DNA of 64,000 nucleotides from Parasutterella excrementihominis YIT 11859 (GTDB lineage Bacteria > Pseudomonadota > Gammaproteobacteria > Burkholderiales > Burkholderiaceae_F), in contig NZ_GL883691.1 in assembly GCF_000205025.1 (NCBI RefSeq), positions 1 through 64,000 of the forward strand, in the 5' to 3' direction. The notes under the pieces were generated by a model. It was not told the origin of the DNA and searched no databases. It worked only from the letters and a program-made list of their open reading frames with translations. Of this stretch, positions 53,701 to 62,371 are shown one piece after another; position 1 is the stretch's first letter, and each line of letters begins with the position of its first letter. Both the position numbers and the translations under genes were made by a program.

Positions 53701-55250
53701 GAAGCCGCTGTAATCCGGGCTTCTTCCGATAATTCCGTTTTTTGGTCAGACGGCTTGGCTGAAGCTTTCCTTTTTTTGTATTGTGAGCGAATGATGGAAT
53801 AAAGAATTAAGCCGATTAGAATCATGCAGATTGGGCTTGAGAATATTCCCAAAAGCAATTGACCGACATCTCCTTGTACCAAGGCCAGGGCACGCGCTAA
53901 TTCACTTTCAGCCATTGTGCCGAGTACCAAACCTAAAACCAAAGGTTCTCTGGGAAGGTTGAAGTGCTTCATTGCACATCCCAATGCTCCGAAACCTATC
54001 ATGACCCAAACTTCAACAATTGAGCCGTTGACGGCGTACGAGCCGATCACTGCTAACGCAAGCACTAATGAGGCAAGGATGGGTTTAGGCATTGCCAGCA
54101 ATTTGACGCAGTATTTGGCACAAAGGATTCCGATGGGAATGAAAGCGACATTAGCGATGAGTAAACTGAAGATAAAGCTGTAAACAGTCTCAGCATTCTC
54201 TTGGAAAAGCGTTGGCCCGGGCTGGAGTCCATGAATCATCAGCCCGGAGATCAATACAGCCGATACGGCGTTGCCCGGGATGCCTAACGTAAAGGCAGGA
54301 ACGAGCGAACCGCCAACTACGGCATTGTTGGAAACTTCTGAAGCCAAAACGCCTTCAGGGCAGCCGGCGCCGAAATGACTCGGATCTTTGGCGGATTTCT
54401 TTGCGTCATCGTAGGCAATAAATGAAGCGATGGACTGGCCGGCTCCCGGGACGATGCCGATTATGATGCCAATGATTGAGGCCCTGAGAGTCAGCATTTT
54501 GTATTTCAGGATTTCTCTCATCGCGCGGATAATTCCAGAGCAGGAAACCGAACTTTCGACTTTAACGGCATCTTTTTCGTCTCTTAACATTGAGACAACT
54601 TCCGGAAGAGAATAGAGGCCAATTAATGCAGTCACTAGAGATAAACCGTTGAAAAGTTCCGGCAGATCAAAGGTAAAGCGCGCTTCCCCGGTAATCGGAT
54701 GCATTCCTACAATCGAAAGTAAGAGACCAAAAATACCGGTGATCATTCCTTTAACAATATTCTTTTCTGAAAGCGCAGCGATGATGGCGACTCCGAAAAG
54801 CGCCATGATGAAATATTCCTGAGAGCCGAATTCCAAAGCCAAACGCGCTAAAGGGGGAGCAAGAAATAAAAGGGCAAAGACAGAGAGAATTCCGCCGACT
54901 GCCGAACCGATCGTAGATAACGCTAAGGCGCGAGAAGCCTGCCCTTTCTGAGTCATCGGATAACCGTCAAGTAGCGTGCAGCAGTTCGAGGGAGTTCCGG
55001 GAATATTTAACAGAATTGCACTGATGGAGCCGGCGTAACTTGAAGAGGCATAAATGGCACCGAGAAGAGCCAGTCCCATCGCTGGGCTCATGCTGAAAGT
55101 GAAAGGTACCAGAAGGGCAACGCCCATAGTGCTCGTAAGTCCTGGCAGAGAGCCCACGACAATGCCCAGAATTGTCCCTAGGAGAACCATCCCCAGCATT
55201 CCGGGTTCCAATGCTTGGAAAAAAGCAGGAAAAAGTGCTGAAAGATCCAT
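53697..55250 (-). CDS. tctA: tripartite tricarboxylate transporter permease TctA
   Basis: 517 aa, about 11-12 transmembrane helices, the large channel subunit of a TctABC carrier. Family features include GTILGIVVGSLPGLTSTMG near the N-terminus, the PGTPSNCCTLLDGYP stretch (about residues 83-97) and GIVPGAGQSIASFIAYDDAK (about 265-285). It takes up a carboxylate delivered by the periplasmic TctC protein using an ion gradient. The charged C-terminal tail (SEEARITAAS) is cytoplasmic. Last gene of the operon 57716-53697; it follows TctB by 10 bases. Confidence 0.9.
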   Translation of the reverse strand: MDLSALFPAFFQALEPGMLGMVLLGTILGIVVGSLPGLTSTMGVALLVPFTFSMSPAMGLALLGAIYASSSYAGSISAILLNIPGTPSNCCTLLDGYPMTQKGQASRALALSTIGSAVGGILSVFALLFLAPPLARLALEFGSQEYFIMALFGVAIIAALSEKNIVKGMITGIFGLLLSIVGMHPITGEARFTFDLPELFNGLSLVTALIGLYSLPEVVSMLRDEKDAVKVESSVSCSGIIRAMREILKYKMLTLRASIIGIIIGIVPGAGQSIASFIAYDDAKKSAKDPSHFGAGCPEGVLASEVSNNAVVGGSLVPAFTLGIPGNAVSAVLISGLMIHGLQPGPTLFQENAETVYSFIFSLLIANVAFIPIGILCAKYCVKLLAMPKPILASLVLALAVIGSYAVNGSIVEVWVMIGFGALGCAMKHFNLPREPLVLGLVLGTMAESELARALALVQGDVGQLLLGIFSSPICMILIGLILYSIIRSQYKKRKASAKPSDQKTELSEEARITAAS

Positions 55251-55260
55251 AGCTGCCCTC

Positions 55261-55728
55261 CTAAAAAGCCCATATCTCGCCGACAGGCAATCGTGTGCCG
55301 AGCAAGAGCGTAAAGAAGAAATAAACGCCGGTAAGGAATAGAAGCGTTACTCCTAGATAAACCAATAGGCTCCTTTTACGGATGCAGCCAAATCCGGCCA
55401 TCACCAGTATTAAGAATAAGAATGTAGAGAAATAGTAGCCGAGCAGCGGGACTGCGACTGCGTAAGTTCCAACTAACAGCAGAATTGTCAAGGAGAGAGG
55501 AAAACCCGGTCTGTGAAACTCAAAGGAAAGAGATAGCTTTTCTGCTTTGAATTTTTTAAAGAGGGTGATTGCATTGAGTATCGAGAAAGACACGAAAAGC
55601 CAGCCCAAGAAGACCGGGAACTGTCGGGAGTCCGGTTCATATGAATAGCCTTTCCATAAGATCAGAGTTCCTGCGAGCAAAAGAAGAGTCGCTAGAAACG
55701 TTTCTTTTCGGATGTTCTCTTGTTCCAT
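55261..55728 (-). CDS. tctB: tripartite tricarboxylate transporter small subunit TctB
   Basis: 155 aa with four predicted transmembrane helices, including LLLLAGTLILWKGYSY and LTILLLVGTYAVAVPLLGYY. Sequence is poorly conserved in this family, but size, topology and position between TctC and TctA identify it. It forms the inner-membrane complex with TctA. Confidence 0.85.
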   Translation of the reverse strand: MEQENIRKETFLATLLLLAGTLILWKGYSYEPDSRQFPVFLGWLFVSFSILNAITLFKKFKAEKLSLSFEFHRPGFPLSLTILLLVGTYAVAVPLLGYYFSTFLFLILVMAGFGCIRKRSLLVYLGVTLLFLTGVYFFFTLLLGTRLPVGEIWAF

Positions 55729-55748
55729 GATTGACTCCCGACAAAATG

Positions 55749-56702
55749 TTAGAAGAGGTTCTTGTTTTCTGAGACTAGTTTGGAGGTCTGAGAGACAATT
55801 CTTTGAGTTTCTTGGGCGTTTTTAAAGCCGATATCCAGCTTGAGTTTCTTGGTTTCAGCGATGAAATCCGGATCTTCGCAAATCCCTTTGATGCCGTTTT
55901 CTAATTTAGTTAATACTTCGGGACTTAAGCCTTTGGGCGCGCAAATGCCGCGGATGGCTGCGCCTGCAGGCGCGATATCTTTTCCGAAAGCTTCTTTGGC
56001 AGTGGGAGCGGAGGCTGCGGACTGGTCAGCGAATACCACGAGAATTTTAAGTCCGTTGCCGAGCTGCTTTTGTGCGGCAGAGAGTGTTGAAGCACAGAGG
56101 TCAACTTTTTTACCCATCAATGCTGTAAGTGCCTTACCTGAGCCGTTGAAGGGAACGAAATTTGTCTTAATACCAAGATCTTTTTCAGCGATCAGATGCT
56201 GGAGCTGAACATTAGACTGCGGACCGTCTCCGGCGACATTCAAAGTTTTGATTTTAGCTGCTTTGATGAAATCAGCTGCTGTTGTATAAGGACTGTCCTC
56301 GTTGACAACCCAGACAATTGGGTCAGATTGAACAGCTGCTATGAAGGTGAAATCATCCATAGAGAAAGGCACATTCTTACGCAGTTCCTTGATCATGATC
56401 ATTGAAGGTAAAGAAGCTGCACCGATTGTGTAACCATCCGGTTTGGCTTTACTCAGAAGGGTCCAGCCGATTTGGCCGCCGGCTCCTGGTTTATTGTCAA
56501 TGGTAAGAGTTTGACCGAGATGTTTTTCCGCGTATTTACCCATGATGCGAAGAAGGATGTCATTGCCGCCTCCTGCGCTAAAAGGAACGATTGTCAAGAG
56601 CGGCTTAGAAGGATAAATATCTGCTGCATAGGCTGAACCGGCGCCAAAGAGGCTTAGAGCGGTAAGAACAGAAAGGGAGGAAAGAAGGTTTCTGCGTTTC
56701 AT
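55749..56702 (-). CDS. tctC: TctC/Bug-family periplasmic binding protein
   Basis: 317 aa. A signal peptide (MKRRNLLSSLSVLTALSLFG, cleavage near AYAA) precedes a Bug receptor fold: YPSKPLLTIVPFSAGGGNDI, where the family has YPxKPIxxIVPFxxGGxxD, then KPGAGGQIGW and the second domain from about residue 115. Bug proteins bind carboxylates, amino acids or aromatic acids such as nicotinate. It is encoded 20 bases before TctB in the same operon, downstream of a NicX/M29-like enzyme, which suggests the ligand is that enzyme's substrate or a precursor. Confidence 0.9.
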   Translation of the reverse strand: MKRRNLLSSLSVLTALSLFGAGSAYAADIYPSKPLLTIVPFSAGGGNDILLRIMGKYAEKHLGQTLTIDNKPGAGGQIGWTLLSKAKPDGYTIGAASLPSMIMIKELRKNVPFSMDDFTFIAAVQSDPIVWVVNEDSPYTTAADFIKAAKIKTLNVAGDGPQSNVQLQHLIAEKDLGIKTNFVPFNGSGKALTALMGKKVDLCASTLSAAQKQLGNGLKILVVFADQSAASAPTAKEAFGKDIAPAGAAIRGICAPKGLSPEVLTKLENGIKGICEDPDFIAETKKLKLDIGFKNAQETQRIVSQTSKLVSENKNLF

Positions 56703-56747
56703 GATTTTGTCCTTGGAATGGAAATAAAGTTTTGGGGATAATTTTGG

Positions 56748-57716
56748 TCAGAGCGTCGGATGGTCTTTGTCAAAAATTACTTTTCCATCGGCGACGATGG
56801 TCGGATGCCACATGATGAGATCGTAGTGACACGGTGCCTTGGTAACGCCGCCGAGGGTAAGGCTTGTGCCGATGCCGATATGACAGGTCCCGAGGACTCC
56901 TTCGTCTTCAAGCATGATTCCGCACATACGACACTTCGGATTCAAACCAATCCCGAGTTCTGCAATGTTGTAGCTGTTTTTGTCGGCGTGGCTGGCTAAA
57001 TCTTTGCGAAGGATTTCTGCAGCCCTTCCGCCTTTGATTTCAGTGATAAAGCCCCCTTCGACTTTGCATATGACGGGTTCATCTACAAGGCCGATACCGA
57101 GATATGGAATTGAAGCATCGCATACAATAATCCCTTCTGCAGTCCCCTCTATAGGGGTTGTATTTGCTTCAATAGTGGGGATGGTAGAGAACTGACCTTT
57201 TTCAACTACGCAGTAAAGCGCATTTCCGCGTCTTCCTTTCGTATTGAAACGAAGATCAGTTCCTCCCGGAGAGGTGATATGAATTTCTTCGGCAGTTTCC
57301 AGGGCTTTGGCGACAGCAATGCAGGTTGGTTTGATTTGATCAAAGTCAGCTTCTATCCCGCCGTGCATCATAACTTCAGGGGTGAAATCTGTCATGACGA
57401 TGATTCGAGCTCCGGCTGCCGCCGCATTTTTTACTGCATGTGTATGGGTAATAGAGTAACTGACGGGCACGATCACGACGTCCGCATTTTTCATGGCGGC
57501 GGCCACGGCTGCAGGCGGTTCTTCTCCGGCCCGTTTGCGAGGCTTCATACACATAATCATTACTTCTGCACCTCGGTCACAGGCAACGGCAGCAACGGCT
57601 TGAGCGATGTCTGTTTTAGCATAGTCAGTGACCAAAAGGACAGTTTCCCCGGCTTGCACTTTTGTAGCAACATCGACTAAAGTCTTGGCTCCCTTCATCA
57701 TTAGAAGTTCTTTCAT
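56748..57716 (-). CDS. NicX/aminopeptidase-M29-like metalloenzyme
   Basis: 322 aa. The N-terminal half is a Rossmann-like domain (AGETVLLVTDYAKTDIAQAV); the C-terminal half carries the metal site typical of the M29 aminopeptidase/2,5-dihydroxypyridine dioxygenase family: LEDEG, CHIGIG (H279) and HYD (H297, D299). Dihydroxypyridine dioxygenases open the nicotinate ring; M29 peptidases hydrolyse short peptides. The cell appears oxygen-poor, so a hydrolytic or non-oxygenase role is likely here. ATG 57716 has AAAGGAAA about 6 bases upstream; the ATG 20 codons further up lacks one. First gene of the operon with TctCBA, so it probably processes the imported compound. Confidence 0.75.
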   Translation of the reverse strand: MKELLMMKGAKTLVDVATKVQAGETVLLVTDYAKTDIAQAVAAVACDRGAEVMIMCMKPRKRAGEEPPAAVAAAMKNADVVIVPVSYSITHTHAVKNAAAAGARIIVMTDFTPEVMMHGGIEADFDQIKPTCIAVAKALETAEEIHITSPGGTDLRFNTKGRRGNALYCVVEKGQFSTIPTIEANTTPIEGTAEGIIVCDASIPYLGIGLVDEPVICKVEGGFITEIKGGRAAEILRKDLASHADKNSYNIAELGIGLNPKCRMCGIMLEDEGVLGTCHIGIGTSLTLGGVTKAPCHYDLIMWHPTIVADGKVIFDKDHPTL

Positions 57717-58176
57717 CACTTTTCCTTTCTTTGCGCCATCATCGAGCAGTCGCACCAATTTAGGGCATCCTTGCACAGCTATGACGCATTTAAGTTGGTT
57801 TATTGAGGCTTTGAAAACTAGTCAGGTTAATTATTGGTTGGATGATTCTGCTAGGTTTCAAAATAATCTATGCAAGAACTATGCCAAGTTTGCGCTATCT
57901 ATTTGAAAATAGTTATACGAATGCACTGTTAAGTTGAAAACAGTTTCTGTCAAGATTTTTAAGCGAAGTGCAAGAAAGGACCTAGCATGGCATGGGATGA
58001 AGCGTGCAAGAAAACGATAATAGAAAGGCTATTTTTTGATTCAGTAATCTCCCCTTAGTAACCCCTGTTGGTATAAAAAAGCGGTTTTTTTTTATAACTT
58101 CTGTGGCTCACAGTGTTTCCACGCATTTCCAGAAGCCGGCGAGACTAATGCAGTAGATAGGTCCCTCGGAAGAAAT
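57717..58176. other. intergenic region upstream of the NicX/TctCBA operon
   Basis: About 460 bases, holding the promoter of the minus-strand operon. An unusual A/T hairpin (TATAAAAAA at 58072-58080, loop GCGG, TTTTTTATA at 58088-58096) could end transcripts in either direction. No gene was recognised. Confidence 0.5.
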
Positions 58177-58263
58177 ATGAAAACCACTCCAAAAATCAAA
58201 CAATTGACTTTAGCCTGCTTTTTGGCTGTGACATCAATGATGTTGACATCCTCCTCGTCATAA
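58177..58263 (+). pseudogene. signal-peptide stub of a gene interrupted by the TnpB element
   Basis: A 28-codon frame with GGAAG before the ATG encodes a classic export signal (MKTTPKIKQLTLACFLAVTS, then MMLTSSSS) and stops inside the palindromic end of the adjacent IS200/IS605-type element. The mature part is missing, so the gene for an exported protein or lipoprotein seems to have been cut by the insertion. I cannot find its remainder beyond the other end of the element. Confidence 0.5.
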
Positions 58264-58470
58264 ATGACAAGGATTCCATACCACCTCTGCAGCGGCCGTA
58301 GCCTAATGCTGCAGTCGGTCTCTTTGGGTTCCTGCTGACAGCGGCCTTACTGCACCACTCATACCACAGGCTAACCGGGCCTGCCCGGCCCTTAATATAT
58401 TTATCGCTCCGACCTCATCTGCGTTGGAGCGGTAACCGCAGCCAATGCATGCAAAGGTCGCTTGCGATTT
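58253..58470 (-). ncRNA. putative omega-RNA (reRNA) of TnpB
   Basis: By analogy with characterised TnpB elements, a guide RNA should overlap the 3' end of tnpB and run to the right-end hairpin at 58253-58272, its guide being the flanking sequence just outside. The GC-rich, hairpin-prone sequence in 58280-58380 fits. Limits are inferred from family knowledge, not from a transcript. Confidence 0.3.
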
Positions 58471-59499
58471 TCTGTTCTCTGCAGAGACAAACCCGCATCG
58501 AGGACAAGTTCGGCTCGTGTTTCTGGGATCTACTTTTATCAGCCTTCCGCCTCTCCGCTCTAATTTGTAGGAGAGCATCCGGAAAAAGCCATACCATCCC
58601 TGATCCAAAATTGATCGATTCAGTCCACTCTTCTGTTTGACGTTTTTGCCCGGCGATTCTTTTGTTCCGCTGGCAGAAGCGGACATGTTCAAGACCTTAA
58701 GGTCCTCAACGTATACGATGCTGTGGTTTTTAGCTATCTTTGTAGAGGTCTTGTGAAGAAAATCTCTTCGGCTGTCGGCTATATAGCGGTGCAATCGAGC
58801 AATTTTTCGCTTTGTCTTTCTGCTGTTTCTGCTTCCTTTCTTTTGCCGCGCAAGTTTCCTTTGCAGCTTGGCAAGTTTTTCCTGCTCCTGCTTAAAAGCG
58901 TTTAGAGGTTCAACGAAGTCACCGTTTGACATAGTCACAAAACGTTTGACACCCATGTCTATTCCTATTTCAGAAGGATTGGGAGCAGATGAGACGACTT
59001 CATACTCAGTCTGTATGCTGACATCCCATTTCTCCCCGCGCCGGCTGACAGTGACATTCTTAATGGTTCCGATGATATCCCTGCTTTTTCGATATCCCAT
59101 CCAGCCGATTTTCGGCAGTCGGATCTGTTGTTTAACTTCATCAAGTTCAACGCCCTGGGGAAATCTGATGGAGTCATTCCGGAATTTTTCCTTGTACTTT
59201 GGAAAATTAGCCCGCTTCCGAAAGAAATTGGTGTAAGCCTGATCCAGGTCCTTCAGCGATTGCTGAAGAACTTGACTGTGACACTCTTTTAAGAAAGGAT
59301 TTTTCTTTTTCCATTCAGGAAGTCTATTGGCTGCCTCAGCGTATTTGAAGGAGTGCTTGTTGTCTTTTTTGTAGAGCGACCTTTCAAGGGATAAGGTGCG
59401 GTTGTAGACGTAACGGGCGCAGCCACAGAATTGCTTCATCAGTTGACTCTGCATCCCGTTTGGTTTTAGTTCGAATTTAAAACCGCGCCTTATTAACAC
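58303..59499 (-). CDS. tnpB: TnpB RNA-guided endonuclease
   Basis: 398 aa, full length for the family. The N-terminal wedge/helical region (FKFELKPNGMQSQLM, NRTLSLERSLYKK) is followed by the RuvC nuclease: GIDMGVKRFVTM (D181), IVYVEDLKVL (E265) and NADEVGAINILRAG (D361), with the zinc finger CPRCG...CIGCG (C332, C335, C351, C354) between the second and third motif. TnpB uses an RNA from the element's right end to cut DNA next to a short motif, which helps retain the element after excision. All catalytic residues are present, so it may be active, though no TnpA is encoded nearby. Confidence 0.9.
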   Translation of the reverse strand: MLIRRGFKFELKPNGMQSQLMKQFCGCARYVYNRTLSLERSLYKKDNKHSFKYAEAANRLPEWKKKNPFLKECHSQVLQQSLKDLDQAYTNFFRKRANFPKYKEKFRNDSIRFPQGVELDEVKQQIRLPKIGWMGYRKSRDIIGTIKNVTVSRRGEKWDVSIQTEYEVVSSAPNPSEIGIDMGVKRFVTMSNGDFVEPLNAFKQEQEKLAKLQRKLARQKKGSRNSRKTKRKIARLHRYIADSRRDFLHKTSTKIAKNHSIVYVEDLKVLNMSASASGTKESPGKNVKQKSGLNRSILDQGWYGFFRMLSYKLERRGGRLIKVDPRNTSRTCPRCGFVSAENRKSQATFACIGCGYRSNADEVGAINILRAGQARLACGMSGAVRPLSAGTQRDRLQH

Positions 59500-59864
59500 T
59501 TATGTTCCCCCACTGTGATGACCTATTGTAACGAAGTCGGATAGGCTGCATCATCGGGAAAAACGATATTGTAAAATCCGAGATAAATTTTGGGTGAAGT
59601 ATCTTTGGTTCCGTTTCTCTTATTCCGCAATCAGCCGTGATGGGCTCTCGATTTCCACCGACAAATTAGGTATCAAAATATGCCGAACCACGAATCTGTG
59701 AGGCCCTTATATCACCGTCATGAATGACGGTGTTTTACGGGCCCTGTTGATAAAAAAGTTTCAGAGTCACCTGAGGTTGACTGATTTTGGATAGGTTAAC
59801 CTAAAAAGAAAAAAAATGAGGTGCTCGAATATGAAGCACCTCAAGACAGGATTAAAACCACAGG
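59500..59864. other. left end of TnpB element and LysR terminator region
   Basis: No gene. It holds the left-end palindrome of the element (59713-59732) and, beyond it, the terminator of the LysR gene. The stretch 59520-59700 shows nothing recognisable. Confidence 0.5.
59808..59844 (-). terminator. terminator of LysR gene
   Basis: 8-bp stem GAGGTGCT (59820-59827) with AGCACCTC (59837-59844). On the minus strand it is followed by a long run of T (plus-strand A-rich 59804-59818), about 20 bases after the LysR stop. Confidence 0.8.
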
Positions 59865-60854
59865 TTAGCCCAAGGAGCGGGAGGCCAGTTGATCGAAAAG
59901 AGCCCTTTCTTCAGAGACGATCTTTGAAATTTCTGTCGATATCAAATCTATAACTTCACGATATAACGGACTTTCTGAATTAGAATTACGACAGTAAACG
60001 CAGAGAGGTGCATCCGGCCTGCCCCAGGCGGGCAAGACCAGCTCCAGCTTCCCGCTTTGAATCTCTTCTGCCACAACACCTAATGTTAAATCAACACTGA
60101 TACCGACATCTTTTAAAAGCATACTTCTGCAGTACGATCCGTCGCCTTTTAAGACATGTGGCAAACGTTCCAGATCAATGCTGGTGTTTGGATCTGAAGT
60201 TTTATTTGCACTTTTCTTCAAGAGGATCGGAGAAAAAGCCGGGCTTGTCTTATAGCGAAGAAGCAGGACGTGTTTTTCTAAATCCTGAGCTTTTTTAGGA
60301 GCCGGATGTTCTGCCAGATACTTTTTGGAGGCAAGCAGGGGAAAACGGTACTCCGCAATTTGCCTGCAAGTAAGGGTTGGTTCCTCCTTGCGATAAAAAC
60401 CAACAGAAATATCGGTTTCTCGTTCTATTAGTGCCCTCAGCCCCATATCTGCAGAAAATTCGAAAGTTACACCGCTACCTTCTCGTCGCTCATAGTTGAC
60501 CAATTTTTCTAAGAGAGGTTCCTTATTAAGATTAATCGGCAGTGAAATACGAATACTGCGTTTAGGTATCTTCTGAAGATTAACGCCGATTTCTCGGCAT
60601 TCATTTTCAAGACGGTCTTGCGCGGCAACGAATTCTTCAGCGAACGGAAAAATCTTTATTCCGTTTTCACTGAGTTTCATCGGGCGCGGACGATGAAGTA
60701 CTAAGAAGAAGCCTAATTCGTCTTCTAATTTGGAAATCAGCCTCGAGGCATAGGGCAGGTCAATTCCGCATTCCTGCGCAGCATGACTCAGTGTTCGACC
60801 TTGACCTATTAAACAAAAAATCTTCCAACTGAGTTTTCGGTCGTACAGTTTCAT
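59865..60854 (-). CDS. LysR family transcriptional regulator
   Basis: 329 aa. N-terminal helix-turn-helix at RTLSHAAQECGIDLPYASRL then LEDELGFFLVLHRPRP; effector domain from about RISLPINLNK. ATG 60854 is chosen because AGGAG stands 6 bases upstream and the HTH then starts at the normal position; the frame opens 30 codons earlier. It is divergent from the aminotransferase gene at 61008, with two inverted repeats between, the classic arrangement of a LysR protein controlling its neighbour. The effector domain is of a different subgroup from the two LysR proteins near 10-15 kb. Confidence 0.85.
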   Translation of the reverse strand: MKLYDRKLSWKIFCLIGQGRTLSHAAQECGIDLPYASRLISKLEDELGFFLVLHRPRPMKLSENGIKIFPFAEEFVAAQDRLENECREIGVNLQKIPKRSIRISLPINLNKEPLLEKLVNYERREGSGVTFEFSADMGLRALIERETDISVGFYRKEEPTLTCRQIAEYRFPLLASKKYLAEHPAPKKAQDLEKHVLLLRYKTSPAFSPILLKKSANKTSDPNTSIDLERLPHVLKGDGSYCRSMLLKDVGISVDLTLGVVAEEIQSGKLELVLPAWGRPDAPLCVYCRNSNSESPLYREVIDLISTEISKIVSEERALFDQLASRSLG

Positions 60855-60875
60855 AGCGACTCCTACAATTAAGTC

Positions 60876-60918
60876 TTGGTAATAATACCAATGAACAAGT
60901 TGTACGAAAGAACAACTT
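60876..60918. promoter_or_regulatory. two inverted repeats, putative LysR operator
   Basis: TTGGTA (60876-60881) with TACCAA (60886-60891), and AAGTTGT (60897-60903) with ACAACTT (60912-60918), both perfect. They lie just upstream of the LysR start codon and about 90 bases before the aminotransferase start. Confidence 0.5.
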
Positions 60919-61007
60919 AGGATTTGGAAATCATACATTTTCATGAGTTCTACTTTTTCCTAACATGAAGGAAACTATTCCGAAGTCCTTGTTTTCTTGG
61001 AGACTAT

Positions 61008-62285
61008 ATGTTTGAAAATCCCTCATCTTTATTTCCTATGGCCAGATTTGTCCCGTATATGGGTGTGATTTGGACAATCCATGAAGCCTCCAAGCTTGGT
61101 TTTTACAATGGGCATCCGGAATGGTGCAATGTCGGTCAGGGGCAGCCGGAGGTCGGAGAGATCACGGGAGCGCCTCCGAGAATTAATTCAGTCAGCTTAG
61201 AAGAACCGATCGACGCCGCTTACGGTCCGGTCGGGGGAACCCCCGAGGTTCGAGCTGCGGTCGCTGATTGGATTAATAGAACCTATCGTCGTGGTCTGAA
61301 ACCGTATTCGGCGGAAAACATATCTTTTGCTTCCGGCGGACGGTTAGCTTTGACGCGCCTATTTAGTATTTTCAAAGACGGCAGCCGGATAGCCTATAAA
61401 AATCCGGACTATACCGCTTATGAAGATTACTTGTACCCTCTGCGTCATTCTTGCGAATTGATTGAGTTAAGGGCGCAAGAGAAAAATGGTTTCATGGTTT
61501 CCGACACAGAATTTTCCGAATTCATTAAACAATACAGACCGGACGCTTATATCTTCTCAAATCCATGCAATCCTACCGGTCAATCAGTAAAAGGAGGATC
61601 TTTAGCCAACTATGTGGACATTTGCCGTAAAGAAAATTGTCTTCTCGGATGTGATGAATTTTATGCGACATTTGCCTATGAAGAGGATGGTTCACCCTCG
61701 AAAGAACCGGTTTCGGTGCTGCCGTTTATCGAAGATGTTAATAAAGATCCTGTAGTTGTCTTTGACGGACTGACTAAAGGATTTCGCTATCCCGGTTGGA
61801 GAGCTGCGTGGATGGTCGGACCTAAATACTTAATTGAAATGGTTAACAGAGCTGCCAGCGCTGTTGACGGCGGTCCGTCGACGATCGTTCAGAGAGCGGC
61901 AATTGAAGAGCTTTCTTCCGGACACGCAGAAGCTGAATTGCTTGCCACAAGAAAAGAATTTGCAGTTAAACGCAGGCTCATGATTGACGGACTCCAATCC
62001 ATTGGAATAAGAGTCCCCGATCCGCAGCCTCTAGGCACTTTTTATGTTTGGGCCTCGCTTGAGAACCTTCCGGGAAAACTAACGGATGCAGATTACTTCT
62101 TCCATGAATGCCTTAAGAAAAAGGTTATCACTGTGCCCGGTCATTTCTTTGATGTTCGTCCTTACCGCAACCGTCCGACAAAAGAACCTTATAGCCATTT
62201 GGTTCGCTTCTCCTATGGTCCAAACCGTCGGACGGTTGCGACAGCTTTATCCCGAATGGCGGAAGTGATTCGAGAACATCGTTAG
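61008..62285 (+). CDS. class I/II PLP-dependent aminotransferase
   Basis: 425 aa, fold-type I aminotransferase. Visible: YGPVGGTPEVRAAVADW (substrate/PLP region, about residues 72-88), SNPCNPTGQS (about 185-194), the aspartate in LLGCDEFYA and the PLP lysine in DGLTKGFRYPGWRAAW. It interconverts an amino acid and its keto acid in the cytoplasm; substrate unknown. GGAGA precedes the ATG. It is divergent from the LysR gene and lies 86 bases ahead of an M20 amidohydrolase, so release of an amino acid from a conjugate followed by transamination is a reasonable pathway. Confidence 0.85.
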   Translation: MFENPSSLFPMARFVPYMGVIWTIHEASKLGFYNGHPEWCNVGQGQPEVGEITGAPPRINSVSLEEPIDAAYGPVGGTPEVRAAVADWINRTYRRGLKPYSAENISFASGGRLALTRLFSIFKDGSRIAYKNPDYTAYEDYLYPLRHSCELIELRAQEKNGFMVSDTEFSEFIKQYRPDAYIFSNPCNPTGQSVKGGSLANYVDICRKENCLLGCDEFYATFAYEEDGSPSKEPVSVLPFIEDVNKDPVVVFDGLTKGFRYPGWRAAWMVGPKYLIEMVNRAASAVDGGPSTIVQRAAIEELSSGHAEAELLATRKEFAVKRRLMIDGLQSIGIRVPDPQPLGTFYVWASLENLPGKLTDADYFFHECLKKKVITVPGHFFDVRPYRNRPTKEPYSHLVRFSYGPNRRTVATALSRMAEVIREHR

Positions 62286-62312
62286 CACTGCATGCTTCCA
62301 TAAGAACCACTG

Positions 62313-62360
62313 TTTCACACCGTGCGAACCTTCGAAAAGAAAGGATTCCACGGTGTGAAA
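62313..62360 (+). promoter_or_regulatory. 12-bp perfect stem-loop before the amidohydrolase gene
   Basis: TTTCACACCGTG (62313-62324) pairs with CACGGTGTGAAA (62349-62360). The 24-base loop holds a small TTCGAA palindrome. The right arm abuts the AAAGG ribosome binding site (62357-62362) of the next gene, so folding could modulate its translation. There is no T-run, so it is unlikely to be a simple terminator. Confidence 0.5.
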
Positions 62361-62371
62361 GGTTATTGAAT

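Larger units (their letters stand above)
58245..59740 (-). mobile_element. IS200/IS605-family element (IS1341-like, TnpB only)
   Basis: Contains one gene, tnpB, and no Y1 transposase, so it is non-autonomous (IS1341 group). The ends carry subterminal palindromes as usual for the family: CCTCGTCAT with ATGACAAGG (58253-58272, one mismatch) at the right end after tnpB, and CACCGTCAT with ATGACGGTG (59713-59732) at the left end, inside a longer imperfect GGCCC...GGGCC repeat. No target duplication is expected. Exact boundaries are estimates. Confidence 0.6.
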
